Below are positions 33,053 through 47,970 of a stretch of DNA of 64,000 bases, one piece after another (within the stretch, counting starts at the first letter, position 1; each line of letters starts with the position of its first letter). The stretch covers positions 6,008,495 to 6,072,494 of the forward strand of contig KK106982.1 of NCBI GenBank assembly GCA_000611775.1, in the 5' to 3' direction. This DNA comes from Umbilicaria muhlenbergii (taxonomy: Eukaryota; Ascomycota; Lecanoromycetes; Umbilicariales; Umbilicariaceae). The notes beneath the pieces are model-generated. The model was not told the origin of the DNA. It did not search any database and saw only the letters and a list, made by a program, of their open reading frames with translations. A program made the translations under genes and the position numbers.

Positions 33053-34991
33053 ATGGTGAGCTCACCATTGTTCCAGCGTCCGCCAACTCCAGGCCGATCT
33101 TCACCACCGAACGTCTTTGATGTCCCCCTTCCCACGTCACCTGATTTTGCCGATCGGGGTCGATCACATCCACCACGTCAGTCCTCTCTGGGTTTCATTC
33201 GTAGAATGAAATCGGTGGAGCGAGTTACAACACGAAGAAGTTCATCAGGTGGAAAACTGACCAAAAAACAATTGGCAATGGAGAGAGACCAACAGACACG
33301 GGAAGCGACCGCAATTCCTCAACAGCCACCGAGAATACCAGATCTGCCTTCTCCGGGTCGTTTGCAGACTTTTGGAGGTGAAGACGCAAAGCCCCTGAAC
33401 ACGAACGGGCAAGCCGCGACTCCTAGCAAACTGGGACAGTTCAATTCGACCCGCGCAACAGCTGACTTCACCTTTGGTCCGGATGGCTCACATAATATGC
33501 CCGTACCGCCAATTCCACAAAGTCCGTCAGCGGCGCGAGGGGAGTCGGTGGATCCATATGCAAATACAGAAAGCATGACACACCGCGGGCGGTATAGTTA
33601 TGCGAATAGCACCGTCAGTGCTGTCAATAGTCCCAGACGAATGCGGCGGAGGAAAGATCCCACACCATTCAAGTGAGCTAAACATCTTACCTTCCGTCAC
33701 TCACTCATTTAATGCTTACCTTTCTTGAAGTATCCTCATCGTAGGGGCACGCAACTCTGGCAAAACATCCTTCCTCAACTTCCTCAAGTCTTCACTCGTG
33801 TCAGCAGAACGAAACCCCCAGTCTCCAGTTCGCAATGGTCACCACGACACGTTCCAAGCCTCGAAACCAAAACCCTCAAACCCCAACTTCAAATCCCAAT
33901 ACCTCGAAACCGAGATCGACGGCGAACGAATCGGCCTGACACTTTGGGACTCCCAAGGTCTGGAACAAAACGTGGCCGACCTCCAACTGCGCGAAATCTC
34001 CGCCTTTGTCGAAAGCAAATTCGAAGACACCTTCACCGAAGAGATGAAAGTCGTCCGCGCCACCGGCGTCCAAGACACCCACATCCACTGCGTCTTCCTC
34101 ATCCTCGACCCCACCCGCCTCGCCTCCAACCTCGCCCTCGCGCAAAAACCCTCCCACCTAAACGGCGCTCACTCCAACGGCAACCATCCGCACGCCCCCG
34201 GCCCCGACGTCCTGGACGAAAACCTCGACCTCCAAGTCCTGCGCACCCTCTCGGGCAAAACAACCGTCATCCCCATCATCTCCAAAGCCGACACCATCAC
34301 CGTCGCGCACATGGCCGCTCTTAAACAAGCCGTCTGGTCTTCGCTCAAAAAAGCAAATCTCGACCCTCTCGAAGCCCTCGGTCTCGATGACGTAATCGAT
34401 GACCGCGACGACGACCTTACCCACGAACTCCACCTCAACCTCCCCAGCGACGACTCCATTTCCCTTTCTGTTCCCGACATCGACGCCAACCCCTCCACCC
34501 CCGGCCCCACCAAATCCAACTCCAACTCCAAACCCCTACTCCCCACCAACGAACCCACCCCCTCCTTCCCCCTCAGCATCCTCTCCCCCGACCCGGCCAC
34601 CCCGTCCATCATCGGCCGCCAATTCGCATGGGGCTTCGCCGACCCTTACAACGCTGACCATTGCGACTTTGTGCGCCTCAAGGACGCCGTGTTTCGCGAG
34701 TGGAGGGGCGAGTTGAGGGAGGCGAGTCGCGATGTTTGGTATGAGGGGTGGAGGACCGAGAGGTTGGATCGGTGGGCGGGGAGGAGGGGCGGGGCGGTGG
34801 GGGGTTGGGGGGGGAGTGGTGGTGCGGTTGGGAGTGGGAACGGGGGTGGAAGTGGGGTGATGAGTGGGAACGGGGGTGGGGTTGGAATTGGAGTTGGCGG
34901 TGGGAATGCAGTTGGAGCTGGGATTGGAGCTGGGGGGAAGAGGGAGGAGGAGATTGGGATGGCGGTCCCGTATCGGAGTTTGATTTATTAA
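33053..34991 (+). CDS. septin-type GTPase with long N- and Gly-rich C-extension
   Basis: Exons 33053-33672 and 33731-34991 (58-base intron, GTGAGC to TGAAG) encode 626 residues. Residues 1-206 are a Pro/Ser-rich disordered extension with basic patches (RRMKSVERVTTRR). The GTPase domain follows: P-loop GARNSGKTS (about 212), switch DSQG (about 279), the septin G4 signature ISKAD (about 387) and the septin end region GRQFAWG with HCDFVRLKDAVFREW. The domain is interrupted by Pro/Ser/Asn-rich inserts, including one between the G4 region and GRQFAWG. The C-terminus has an unusual Gly-rich tail (about 570-610) instead of the coiled coil of core septins. This fits the divergent fungal septins of the AspE type, though a septin-like GTPase outside the core hetero-oligomer is possible. 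Such proteins act at the cortex and septa. Confidence 0.8.
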
Positions 34992-35731
34992 GGGGAGGGA
35001 CAGAGAAACGAAGGGGTAATGAAGGGGGCTTTTGGGGCGGAGGTAAGAGGGGGAGCTGGTGAGGGGTGAGAGGAGGAGTTTAATAATGCGGTTGGACAGG
35101 TGCAACGATACCCGCGGATTGACGATGGAAAGGAAAGGTATCTTATTCTTTCTGGAGGATGCGGCGCGACCAAGGAGAAGATAAGGTACAGGGCGTTTTG
35201 TGTTCATTTTACGCTGAACGGTGAAGACAGTCACATTCCTGACCATACCCCCTTCATTCCAGCATCCGAATTTTTTAGTCTTTCCCCTGTATGACATAGT
35301 CAATTCCACAACTTTCTGCATTGAGCGCAGCGCAGTCCGTATTAGTTTCGCAATTAGTGTAATACGACTCTACATCTATACTGCGCAAAGTATTTACTAG
35401 AGGGTTAATGATGAATATAACAGGTAAAGATGCCAATACGGACTCTAGTGCCCTTGCCACATGGTGAAAACACCTGGACAGATTCTGTCCATATGGTTTC
35501 ACTGCAATATTACACCATGGTGGGTGATAGCGGCAGTCAAAAGTAGTAGAGAGACAGCGTTCTTGAAGTCACGAATCATCAAACCTCATTGTAGCACGCA
35601 AACGTCCTGTCATCACTAAACTGATTATGTAGTGTACCGCAAGGGTGTCAAGGCATATCGCACTACTTGCGAAAACCTCCATATGACCATTACCACCACC
35701 ACAGCTCCAACTACCTATACACCCCCCTCCC
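34992..35731. other. intergenic between convergent genes
   Basis: Shared 3' region of the septin (plus) and GPI2 (minus). No gene or repeat is seen. Open frames over 34.3-35.3 kb on the minus strand are shadows of the GC-rich septin exon. Confidence 0.55.
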
Positions 35732-37370
35732 TCAATCCCACCTTCCCCCCCTCAGCACCGGCCTCGCCGGATCCCACGGCCCAATCACAACATTCTTATA
35801 CTTCTGCAACCCAATCAACCACCAACTACACCCGCCCATCCCCACCGCCGTCCCCACCCCCCACAACCCCANNNNNCCCGCCTTCCACCCCCCGCCCCTC
35901 ACAAGCGTGACCCCCATCCCCGCCCCCGCGGCCACCGTCAACCCCACCGTCAGCAGCAAATGCCCCCGCCACGAAACCTGTCTCAGATGCCGCCGGAAGA
36001 CCGGAAACAAGCCGAAGACCTCGATGCTGAAGAGGGTGAGGGAGAAGACGTGGGTGGTGCTGGGGAGGCGGGAGGCGAGCACGGTGCTGGCCATGAGGGC
36101 GGCGTTGGTGGAGAGGGAGGCGGGGAATTTCTGCACCCGGTTGGCGTGCCCGTAGTCGAAGAAGAAGACGTTGATGCACATGAGCCAGGTGCTCATGGCC
36201 CAGATCGAGTCGCTCGTGGTGGATTTGGTGAGGGATTTTAGGATCGGCGAGAGGCCGAGGAGCGCCGAGTAGATTAGGATGGCGGATTTGGCCGTTGCGA
36301 GACGTTGTTGGTTGCGGGGGGAGAGGGTGCCGGGGGGGGAGTTGAAGGGGGGGTACGGGCTGTAAGTTGCGAAGGTGGGGGCGCCGGTTGGGTGGCCGGA
36401 GGGGGGGAGGGAGGGGAGGGAGGTGGTGCTAGGGTTGATGCTTGGGAGACGGGAGGGGGAGTGGGAGTGGTGGGCGGAGAAGTTGGAGTTGGAGAGGGTG
36501 AGACCGAGACCGTCGGGTTGGGTGGCTGGAGCGCCGCCAACGGGGGTGCTAGTGCCTAGTGGTGAAGCTCCACTGCTGGCGTTGTCCCCGTCCCAGCCCT
36601 CGGCGTCGCCGTGAGATGTGGATGTAGTTTCGAGAAGTGCTTTGGCTGCTTCTTCCTGGCCTACCCAGAAATCCCATAGTACCCAGCCGAGCACGGTACC
36701 CGCGCTGCCCCAACTGACGACTGAGACGGGAGACACACGTTCTTGGAAGATGCCGACGAAGCAGCAGATGAAGATGGCGACGGAGCAGATGTGTTGCACT
36801 ATTACGGTGGAGTCGGCGACGAGGGGCCAGAAGTCATAAGGGAGGAGGCGCGGGTTGCGTTGAAGGTGGGAGAGGAATGAAGGGGGGTCGGTGTAGTTGT
36901 CTGGGTCTAGATGTGATTGTTAGCAGTGATCTTCAAGAGTACTTTGTATAGTAAGAGGGGCGCATACATGGCTGTTTAACCCATAACAGCTTCTTCCACA
37001 CCCCCTTCCTCCTTCGACTCCCGCTCCGCCCTCTTTCCTTATCGCGAGGTCTTCTCGTCGACTTTCCCGCCCTTGCATTCGCCAGCTCGCCGTTTAAGAT
37101 GCTGCCATTACTTCTATCATGAGCGCCACCGTCGCGCTGTTTCCGTGACAGTTCTTGCGCCAGGAACGCACCTTCGGGGGCGAGGTGATTAGGGTCGGAG
37201 AAGGCTTGATGGGTAGGCGGCGGCTGGGCTTTTAACCCATGGTGGAGAGGAGACGAGGCATGGACTGCCTGGAAAGGTGTCATCGGAAGCTTTCGGGTTA
37301 TCGCAGCTCCATTGTTGGATGTTGAAGGTGTTGTGGCACCAGCCAGGTATGAAGCTGCCGTGTTTGCCAA
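35732..37370 (-). CDS. GPI2: GPI2/PIG-C subunit of GPI-GlcNAc transferase
   Basis: Membrane subunit of the ER complex that makes GlcNAc-PI, the first step of GPI-anchor synthesis. Exons are 37370-36968 and 36906-35732 (intron 36907-36967, GTATGC to TCTAG), about 525 residues. The N-terminal 115 residues are disordered and basic (RRPRDKERGRSGSRRRK). The conserved start of the PIG-C domain is WKKLLWVKQPYPDNYTD with SFLSHLQRN. Membrane helices include ICSVAIFICCFVGIF and VLGWVLWDFW, with a long Ser/Pro/Gly insert in the first half. Later come SAILIYSALLGLSPILKSLT, SIWAMSTWLMCINVFFFDYG, ALMASTVLASRLPSTTHVFS and the end IGPWDPARP. The five Ns at 35871-35875 fall in this exon; the flanking frames agree only if the gap really has about this length. 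Confidence 0.9.
35871..35875. other. assembly gap (five Ns)
   Basis: Five undetermined bases lie inside a C-rich stretch of the GPI2 coding region. The flanks (CCCC runs) suggest a read-through problem at a homopolymer. Confidence 0.95.
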
Positions 37371-37514
37371 GCATGGCCGATGTTCAACAAGCGCACCTCG
37401 TCCAAGCTTTCCCCAAGATCACTCTGATCTGCCCCCACACGCTTGGAGCTCTTGGACGAGTTGGACAGCGGTACTTAACTGGAGGACGGCTATGTGAGGT
37501 CTTCGATCTACACG

Positions 37515-38593
37515 ATGAAAGCTATTGTGATTGACAAGTTTATTAAGGTCTGTCTCCAACTTGTCTTCAACTGTTCTCCTAACTGTCACTTATTATTCTC
37601 CTCTAGAGCTATGCAGACCTCCACGTCTCAGAAGTCCCGCAACCACCGCCGGGTCATGTCACAGTAAAAGTGGAATGTGCGGCACTCAACCATGTAGACC
37701 TGCTCTACGCCCGCGGTCAGCACCAAAACAATACCCAACTCCACAAGCCCCCGTTCACCCTCGGCTCTGAATTCGCCGGCATCGTAACCTCCACCAGCGC
37801 CGACGCTAACTCCAAGTTTCGACCGGGTGACAAAGTCTTCGGGAATGCCTTGGGCGCATTTGCTGAGGCGATCGCTGTTGAAGAGAGGAACATACATAGA
37901 CTTCCGGAAGGGTGGAGTTTTGAAGATGCGTGCGGGTTAGGCGCTACGGCGGGTGTGAGTTATGGGGGGCTACTTGAGCGGGCTAGGGTGCGAGAGGGAG
38001 AGTGGGTCATGATTACCGGGGCGAGTGGGGGCTTGGGGCTCATGGCGATACAAGTCGTAAAGGCGGTCGGGGCGAGGGTCGTAGCGGTAGTGGGTGATTC
38101 AGCGTACAAGAAGGAGAAAGAAGAAGTCTGTAGAACATATGGGCCGGATCAGGTTGTAATTTTGCAGGAAGGTTGGGAGAAGAAGGTCATGGGCATCACT
38201 GGGGGGAAGGGCGCAGATGTTGTGTACGACAGCGTTGGATTAGTAGAATCAAGCATCCGCTGTCTAGCTCACTTCGGTCGCGTGATTTTGATAGGATTTG
38301 CAGGGCGTGGAGGAGAGATGGAGAAAGTCGCTATGAACAGGATCCTGCTGAAACAAGCAGTTGTTATTGGATACAGATTCGGTGAGACAGATCGCAGGAA
38401 CCCTGAGGAGAACAAAAGAGTATGGAAAGGCTTGATGGGCATGACTGCGAAAGGCTTAGTGAAACCAACGGTATATAAGGAGAGATATTACGGATTGGAA
38501 GATGTGTCAAGAGCCATGGACGATCTTGCTGCCAGGAAGGTGTGGGGCAAAGCCGTTGTCCACATCGGGCGAAGGATAGAGCCCAAATTGTGA
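37515..38593 (+). CDS. quinone-oxidoreductase-like MDR enzyme
   Basis: NAD(P)H-dependent oxidoreductase of the medium-chain dehydrogenase family, quinone-reductase branch. Exons 37515-37547 and 37607-38593 (intron GTCTGT to CTCTAG, 59 bases) encode 339 residues. The first exon gives the typical start MKAIVIDKFIK. The catalytic domain shows ECAALNHVDLLYARG, FTLGSEFAGIV and RPGDKVFG. The Rossmann part has GASGGLGLMAIQVVKAVGA (about 150-168), then GADVVYDSVG and GRVILIGFAGR. No structural zinc Cys cluster is present, as expected for this branch. The substrate is unknown; the family reduces quinones and other electrophilic carbonyls. It is divergent from GPI2, with only about 145 bases between starts, suggesting a shared promoter. 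Confidence 0.88.
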
Positions 38594-40266
38594 GGCTGTA
38601 TTTCAAGAGTCTACCTATGTAGTTTGCTTCAGAACGGTCAGGGCCTATCATGTCATGATTGAAAGACAGGCCACGCAGATGACCAGAGGTAGGGAGAAGC
38701 CTTGTCCTAGTCGAGGTTTTAAAGCCATCGTCATCGAACGTCGTGTGAATTTGGCCGGCCCGTGTCCCGTTTCCCGTTTCCCGGGCAATCGGCCGCTTAT
38801 CCAATAATGCCTCCAACTCCGTCTGGGAGCAGCCAGCAAATTCGTGCTACTCCGAGTACGTTCGATGAGGAAAATCAAGAAACCTCAATCGGTCTAGCTT
38901 GGTTCTCTTCAGCAAAATCTTTCTTGGATCCCCTCAGCCTCAGCCCTGTACGCCACTCGGCTGAACCAGAGTGGGGCGACCGGGCGGTTGGAAAGATTGA
39001 AGCACTCGGCTAGTCGCTCACTGCAGTACCTCCGTAGCATCCGAAGATTTAGGCACCAGGCTCAGGCATCAGGCCAAGAATTGAAGGCGGATCATCGACA
39101 CCAGGTAGCAGGAGCTGATGACTCGGGGCGCTCCAGGCCGAAAGAAAGATGCTTCGCAAGGCAGGAGGGATCGGAGTAACTCGCTCTCAATCTACACCCA
39201 ACCCACCGCAACCCCCCTCATGTGGCCCAACCCACATCCACGTGCCAGAACCTGAGTCTCTTTTTCTCTCCAATGCACTACCTAAGCAGGCCGCCTGCCG
39301 ATCCATGTACCAGGAACAAGGCAACAGCAGACAATGTTAACAACATTAGTAAGGTAGGGAAATCGAGCTGTAGGCAAAAATCATTGGCTGAAGGAGTGAG
39401 CAGAACGAACGAGACTGAAAAGTAGAGACGGTTTCCAAGCAGTGAAAGTGTGGGCAGCAAGAGGCAGCATGTGGCCTAGTAAAAATGTAGGAAAGGGGAG
39501 GATGAATTAGGATTACACAGCACGAAGGCCCTGCTCCGGGCTCCCTCCTTGCATGGATCGCGCTGATCTAAGATCTGAGCATGAGCGGTGTGGCATGGCA
39601 CAAAGTGGCTCTTGCATGTTTTTAAAGAAGTTGCTTGCTTTACTATTTGTTACGTACATGTGATGGAAAGACAAACTGCAGTATTGAAAGTGTGACACAG
39701 CGCTTGCCATAATAAGTAAAGTGCAGGCTGCATCCCGACGTCCATCCCTCAATCCTAACTACCTATTGAAGACCTGCACATTATCTGAGTAGACAGACAC
39801 ATTTCCTCACAGGACACGAACACTTGGCCGCATACTTGATCTAAAGGTACATCGTGTCTAGAAACATCCAGCGATGAATACCATCAGTGAAGAACTGTCG
39901 TGCAGTCTGCGCGATAGGGGTCATCAACTTGGTAAAGACAAAGAAAGAAATCTGTGAAGACATGATCGTGTACTTTTGTGCAACAGGGGTGATTACTTGG
40001 GCAAGATTAGAAATGGAAATCAGTGAAGAAGGGCGTGAAAAAGAGCATTAAGACCGTTGAGCAGTCATGGGACAAGTGTGACAGGAAGCAGTCACTTGAT
40101 ATCTCATGCGTTCCTCACCATGACATGATAAAGTCAGGTGAATAGTCCAGCGAACGGAATAAGGTGGCAGTGAACGCTAACATGAGCATCCTTTCAAGAT
40201 GTCATTAGCTCCGACCGCGTCGACGAAGTGCAAAGGATGGAAATCGGACACAAACTGACGAGGCGC
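38594..40266. other. intergenic
   Basis: An 83-codon plus-strand frame at 38762-39013 (PPTPSGSSQQIRATPSTF) looks protein-like but has no recognisable domain or partner exon. Two diverged copies of a roughly 70-base purine-rich unit occur near 39.91 and 39.98 kb. Nothing else can be supported. Confidence 0.35.
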
Positions 40267-42658
40267 TCATCGATTGGCAAGATGCTCCAGTCCATGATCT
40301 TCAGTGTCAAGTAACAAGGGTGATATATCCTGTGGAGCAGCACATGGTACATCGGCTGCACCATCCACACCGCCATCAAGACTGGGACGAGAGCGTTTGG
40401 CTGGGCCAGCTGGAGCAACCGACTTTCTCTTCCTAGCAGGAGCGGTAGACTTCTGTGGCTTACCCTTCTTACGACCTGTGGATCTGCTACCAAAACTCGC
40501 ATCGTTGGGGTCGTCATTGTCTCTGCTGCCGGAGTCCTCTTCAGTGTCGTCAGCATTCCATGCCGATGCTGGTTCTTTCTCTTCTGCCACTGGAATTGTG
40601 CCCGTTGGGGGCACGGTAGCCGCTGAGGCGTTTCCACGAGTTCCATAATCCTGGGCAAGTGCTTGTAGCGAAGCCGCTGCATTACTTATTTCCCGTGACG
40701 GGGAGACCTGGTTAGGACGTGTTCCTGGGCCTGGGACATAGAGCGAGTGCTCAGAGACCGGAATACCTGTTGAGATGGTACCAGAATTCGCACCCAAGTT
40801 TGTCGAAGGTGAGGGTGCGGCAGCACCAGTGGTTATGCTCTCCTTGACATAGCCACTAGCAACCAGCCTATTCGCCGCTTGATTCGACAAGGCAAAGCCT
40901 TTTGAAGGATCCAGCTCTGGCTTTCTGCCACGTCTAAACCCCTGTGGCTTTGCTTTTGGCGTACTAGGCTTCTGTACTGCGGATTTCTTGGAACCAAGTC
41001 CCTGGGTTCCGAACCTTCTACCAGCTTCTAATGCCTCCTCGCTAATGACAGAGGTGGGCATATTCGCCTCCATGATATGGTCATGATACCAGGTCTTTTT
41101 CTTCTCCACTTTAGCCCGTGATGGTCTCTTCACTCTATGGTCAGCCTTTGAATCTTAGAACTGAAGGCTTTCACCTCAGACTTGCCTGTTTCTTTTGCTT
41201 GGGGACGACGTGATTTTGTTCCTGGTAATTAGGGCCGGCACTCTCCAAAGCGCTCTCTGCGTTGTTTTGTCCCTGTCTACTGATTGGTTCTTGGTTAGTT
41301 AGACCTTGTCCCGGGTCACGTGGTATTGCAACCCCGTTGTTGTCCCAAGTCCAATCATGTCCCGTTGCACCAACAGGACCAGATCGACCCGACAATGGTT
41401 TTGTGAAGAGCGTCTTATTTATATCCTTGAACGTTGCTTGTGTAGGGGATTCATACGGTAGTGGACGTATGGCGCCCCACGATGGGTGGGAAGAGTGGCC
41501 GCGAGGACTATAGCCCGTCTGAAAGCTCGCCAACGGTGATGCTTCAGAGCCGATGGGGTAGGTACGATTAATTGGAGAGATAGGTATAGGGCCACTTGAG
41601 AAGTGTCTGCCATACCGCTCCAGGAAGGAGCTGAGCATGAGCTCATTTTCATCCCTCCTACGCAACAGGTCTGCCTTCGTCGCTTGGTATCGAGCAAAAA
41701 CCGACTCGAAGGAGTTCGTTATAAGAGTTGGTTCTAAGCATCCAGGGCTTATTGAATCAGTGCGATGCGGTTGGAAGTGCTGATCCCCTGGGAGAAGTTA
41801 CCCGGTCAGTTACTGTATCACTGCCCTCAATACTTTGAGCTTACCTTGCTGTCCAACTTGATTACCACGAGTATCAGCAAAATTGAGAGGATGGAGAAGT
41901 GTGTCTGTATGGACCGGCCTTGCATAAACAGGAAGAGAGGTTGAGGTGGGCGGATGAAGTGGGAGTGGAGGGGAGAATGCCACAGATTTGAGTGGAGCTA
42001 AGTGCCTCAGACCTGCAACTTGAATACACATACGCTTACGCTCCTGTTCTTTCTCGTATATCTTGATACGCTCTTCTAGCACCATATGGTCGAGCTGAAG
42101 CTGTGTATCCCATCTCTTGTCTCTCTCCTGATCGCGCTTTTCTTGAGCATCGGCTGACAAATCTATGGGTTCCACCATGCTCTTCGTGAGTGCATCCCTA
42201 GCTTCACGACGGGCCGTGTCGTACAGCGCTTTTGCTGCCTGTGGGTTGATAGGTTCATCGCCCTCTTTCCACCCAGGCGGTACTAAGAGACCACCTAAAT
42301 GTACAATTCCAGGGATCCGGTGGGAAGGACCAATCTCATCAGCTCGACGAATGTAAGGGTTGCCCTCATGTGCTTCCTTGCTCTCTATGAGGCTCTGGCC
42401 GGCCCTCTCGAGCTCTGCCTTTCCGTAAGAATGCGAACGCAATATAAGAGCTGGTGGTGGGATCGAGGAGGCGAATTGGTTATTGGAAACTCGAGTGGCG
42501 TCTCCGGAAGTACTACGATTCAAATGCCTCAAGGTCTCCTCGATGGGTGGAACTGGTGCTCGTGGTAGTGGTTGACGCATTATCTGGTTCATTGGAGCTT
42601 CCCAGGTAAGGGATGGATCGCTGCTGTCAAGTCGAGGGAAGAGCTTTCGAGGCCCCAT
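40267..42658 (-). CDS. large disordered nuclear-type protein, unknown
   Basis: Three minus-strand exons (42658-41845, 41787-41175, 41125-40267) join in frame to about 761 residues. The introns are 57 and 49 bases with GTAAGC and GTGAAA donors. The protein is Ser/Pro-rich and mostly disordered. A charged, probably helical stretch lies at about 170-225 (RWDTQLQLDHMVLEERIK, KIYEKEQERKR). A second helical stretch spans the second exon start (ARYQATKADLLRRRDENE, LMLSSFLERYGR). The C-terminal third is acidic, then basic, with clear nuclear-type signals (GRKKGKPQK, ARKRKSVAP, AKRSRP). I recognise no family. A chromatin or transcription role is plausible but is inference only. The start is the first ATG of the long first exon; further 5' exons are possible. 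Confidence 0.65.
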
Positions 42659-42894
42659 CAGACGGTTCGATGAGAGAGGACCGTTGGCTCTACCAGCTGA
42701 AGCTGCTCAATCAACACAATTAGCCAAGCCCGCCAAGCCTGGGGTAGCGCGGTCCTTGCATTTTGAATGCTTGAAGTGGGTTTGCTTGTATATGAGTATG
42801 ACAAGATCAGTTGAACCAGGAGAGTGGGCACACGTACGACTGATTCCAAGACTTCCAGCGCGTAGCTGTCCTCCCTTCCTCGAACTGGTTGGGC

Positions 42895-43140
42895 TCACTG
42901 CCTCCACAAAGCTAGCACTATCCCGACGTCAGCCGCTAAGAGTACTGAAAGCAATGACAAGACCGTCTGAACATACGGCGGCGTGTCATATCTCTCGATT
43001 CTGCGGGCTGGATCATTCAAAGAGAGCTCACTGCTATCGCCAGAGCCATACGTCTTGCCACCGCTCTCCGGGTCAACGTTGGTGTTTCCGGGAGTTTGGA
43101 CGAAGCCACCAGGAGTATGAGAACTGCCTGATGTATCCAT
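42895..43140 (-). CDS. possible small one-helix membrane protein
   Basis: An 81-codon minus-strand frame starts MDTSGSSHTPGGFVQTPG. It has a Gly/Ser/Pro-rich soluble part, then PARRIERYDTPP and a hydrophobic helix (VQTVLSLLSVLLAADVGIVL) near the C-terminus. Another hydrophobic open stretch follows in a different frame (42658-42849), which might be a later exon, but I found no convincing splice junction. No family is recognised. It may be a terminal fragment of a larger gene. Confidence 0.35.
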   Translation of the reverse strand: MDTSGSSHTPGGFVQTPGNTNVDPESGGKTYGSGDSSELSLNDPARRIERYDTPPYVQTVLSLLSVLLAADVGIVLALWRQ

Positions 43141-43206
43141 GCTTGCGACGTGATGTACTCGAGTTGTTAGCGAAGTGAAAGATGCTGACGTAAATTTCAC
43201 CAACAC

Positions 43207-43807
43207 CAGAGGTGTGTTGCAAGCTGGGAGCAGATGTTATGCAAGAAGATCTTAGAGCTCTTTGGAGTAGCAATTCGTGCGATAAAATAGATTCAATGGT
43301 CAGGATATCCAAGATCTGCCATGATGGACATCTGGTGGTTGAGTGGTGTCTTTGTGGATGTTGCACGTTGAGGTCTTGGAAGCGAGCCCTCACAGAATTC
43401 TAGCGCCTAGTGCGCAGAGCTACGACAGCCACCAAAAACAAAACACCAGTATCAACAGCGCTGTCGATAGATTCTACGACTCGCAAAAACTACACCTCAA
43501 AGGTAAGGACCTCATGTCTAACGTATGAAAGCCAATGAAGTCTCTTGATTTCAACTACCTATTCTGGGTCTTTGGGATTTCGAAATTTCAACGGCTTTAC
43601 ATCGGTGAAGCAATGAACAAGAAGTGAACACAAGTGTCCCAATGCCACTATCCGCTCATCTTTGATTTAAGGATCTCAAATACCACTTCATCCTCTGCTT
43701 CTGCTTCCAAGCATATCAAAGCCTTCACCACATCAGCAATAGTCTTGTTTCCAATCCATCTGCAATGGCTATACACTCTCTCTGCGCAGTTAGCTGGTAA
43801 GAAAGAC
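43207..43807. other. intergenic
   Basis: Lies between the possible small membrane protein and the 3' end of the RNA helicase. No feature is seen. Confidence 0.4.
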
Positions 43808-46079
<2,272 letters not shown>

Positions 46080-47211
46080 CTGTACGCTTGTCTAAGGTTT
46101 GGAGAAGGTTCTATTAGCCAATGTGCGCTCAATTGAACGGAGGCAAGTCGCGAGACGGAGATGGATATAGTACGATTTCCACCAAGGAAGAGATGGATTG
46201 GTTCATGATTGGTGTTGTGTGCTTGAGCTTTGTGGAAAGAACGAGCCGTTCTGAGATGGCTAACTTGAGATGCAAGGATGTGATGAAGCACCGCCTTTGA
46301 TACACGAGGATGCGACGGAAATACCATATGAAAGGAAAGACAAAAGATACAAGTGACCTTGTGCCAATCTATGGCGATGCCAAATGTCCTAGACTGGGAT
46401 TTCTTGGTGACGTGGGGATAGCAAAGGTGTTATGCCGTGATTGATAGGTGCAGGACAGTTGAGAAGGATGACTTGATGGGTTGAAGTGCATTGTGGCTCT
46501 GAGATCGTGAGATGGGGCTTACCTTGATGGCACACGAAGATGTTCTGGGCGGCCTTTTTGACGGAGATGGGCTCTCGAAGACAGCAGTTGTGTTGCTTTG
46601 CTTCTTTGAAGCAAGCAAGAAAGGTGTCGAAGACTGTTGTTGGTTCAAAAACGTCAGAAGTGTTGATGAAAACGGTTGGACTTTGAAGTGGTGAGATTCG
46701 CGTTTATGTATGCCCCGATGCCTCGCTTCGCCCACCGTGAATGTCAGAAAAGGGTTGTGCGGCAAGAAGCGTACTCCGTGAATGTTCTTGACGTCAGAAG
46801 AGGGTCTCTCCCACCAACCAACCTATGTAACAACGACAAAGCAAGGAGAAAAACAGGAAAAGAAAGTGCTTACCTATCTACATTGAGGGATATGCCCGCC
46901 CTTACCCTAGGCCCTGTCCAGGATGACAACGACCTTGAGCTTCTGACACCTTCGGTTAAAGTCCCGGCGGCGAAGGGCTCCTCTCCTCTCTTTTCCATTA
47001 AATTCTTGTTGTATATAATCGAAGACAGCGAAAGACCACTCGTGTGGCAGGCCTATGACCTAGAAGTATTAATGTCAGTCTTGAACCACGGCAGCCACAT
47101 GAGTCCAGGATGGATCAAGAAAGTGACAGCATGAAGACCGTTCAAGAACGTTCCCTCTCTTCAACTCCAAACCGATAATATAAGAGTCCCACAGATGGCC
47201 GAGAAGTGGAC
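46080..47211. other. helicase 5' region and intergenic
   Basis: Upstream of the helicase start; probably contains its leader and a leader intron. The plus-strand open frame at 46676-47134 has no protein-like features. No other element is seen. Confidence 0.4.
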
Positions 47212-47512
47212 TCATTCAACAGATATCGCCGTGGAGGAATGAAAGAACCCCTTCCCGGGGATGAAAGATGAGGGTATGGGCCAAGATCTTGGACGTGGAT
47301 AGGAGACGTTGAAACATACCTTATATATACCGTATGAACACGGGGGGCTCTCTAGCCCCTCTATCTTCTCATGCGTTCCTGTGGACTGATTCCTCGGGCT
47401 CTCTCGGCCTCTCCACGTTTGTCGATGGTTGTGCTTTCCGTCAGTTATTTCCTGCGGTTTGGAGGGCCAAAGTACACGTCGTTTCCTAGTTTCTGTGCAG
47501 CCCCGAAAGGAT

Positions 47513-47690
47513 TGATGACTCGGCCTCTCCAGGCGTCCCACGCGAGGCCTTCCAAGCCTAGGAGCGGTCCACCCCGGCCTTTTACCAATGGATGCCCAGT
47601 TGTATTGATGACTCGGGCTTTCTAGACGTCCCACGCGAGGGCTTTCAGCCCTTGGAATGGTCCACCCCGGTCGGCCAGGGAACGGCTCCC
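47513..47690. repeat. direct repeat of about 97 bases, two copies
   Basis: GATGACTCGG, then GTCCCACGCGAGG and GGTCCACCCCGG, recur at about 47513-47588 and 47610-47685. A third, more diverged copy may lie near 47390. They fill the region downstream of the broken SNF2 motif. Confidence 0.7.
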
Positions 47691-47874
47691 CACAGGTGCG
47701 CATCGATGAGAGCCAGCTTGTAGCTGTTTTCCCATAGCCGACCGCGTCGGCAAGTACACCACCTCGAATGTGGCGCGACCTGGTCGCCTTGACCTCCGCG
47801 CGCCAGCTCAGGTGTCTAAGCGACGCCTCCTCATATTCTTGCTCCAAGAAAGGCACGGTGTCGTCGTCCTCTTG

Positions 47875-47970
47875 CTGGACCATCCAGCGCAAAGATCGCC
47901 TTTGCTCCTTGCGGAGCTTCAGCTGGACCATCCAGCGCAAGGATCGCCTTTGCTCCTTGCGGAGCTTCAG
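47875..47970. repeat. 48-bp tandem duplication in the SNF2 fragment
   Basis: Two adjacent 48-base units begin CTGGACCATCCAGCGCAA at 47875 and 47923, with a single difference seen. The unit is a multiple of three and duplicates 16 codons without changing the frame, so it looks recent. Confidence 0.9.

Noticed and set aside
33725-36600. Long open frames opposite the septin and GPI2 genes
   Set aside because: They are shadows of GC-rich coding exons, with compositionally biased Pro/Arg/Gly translations and no family features.
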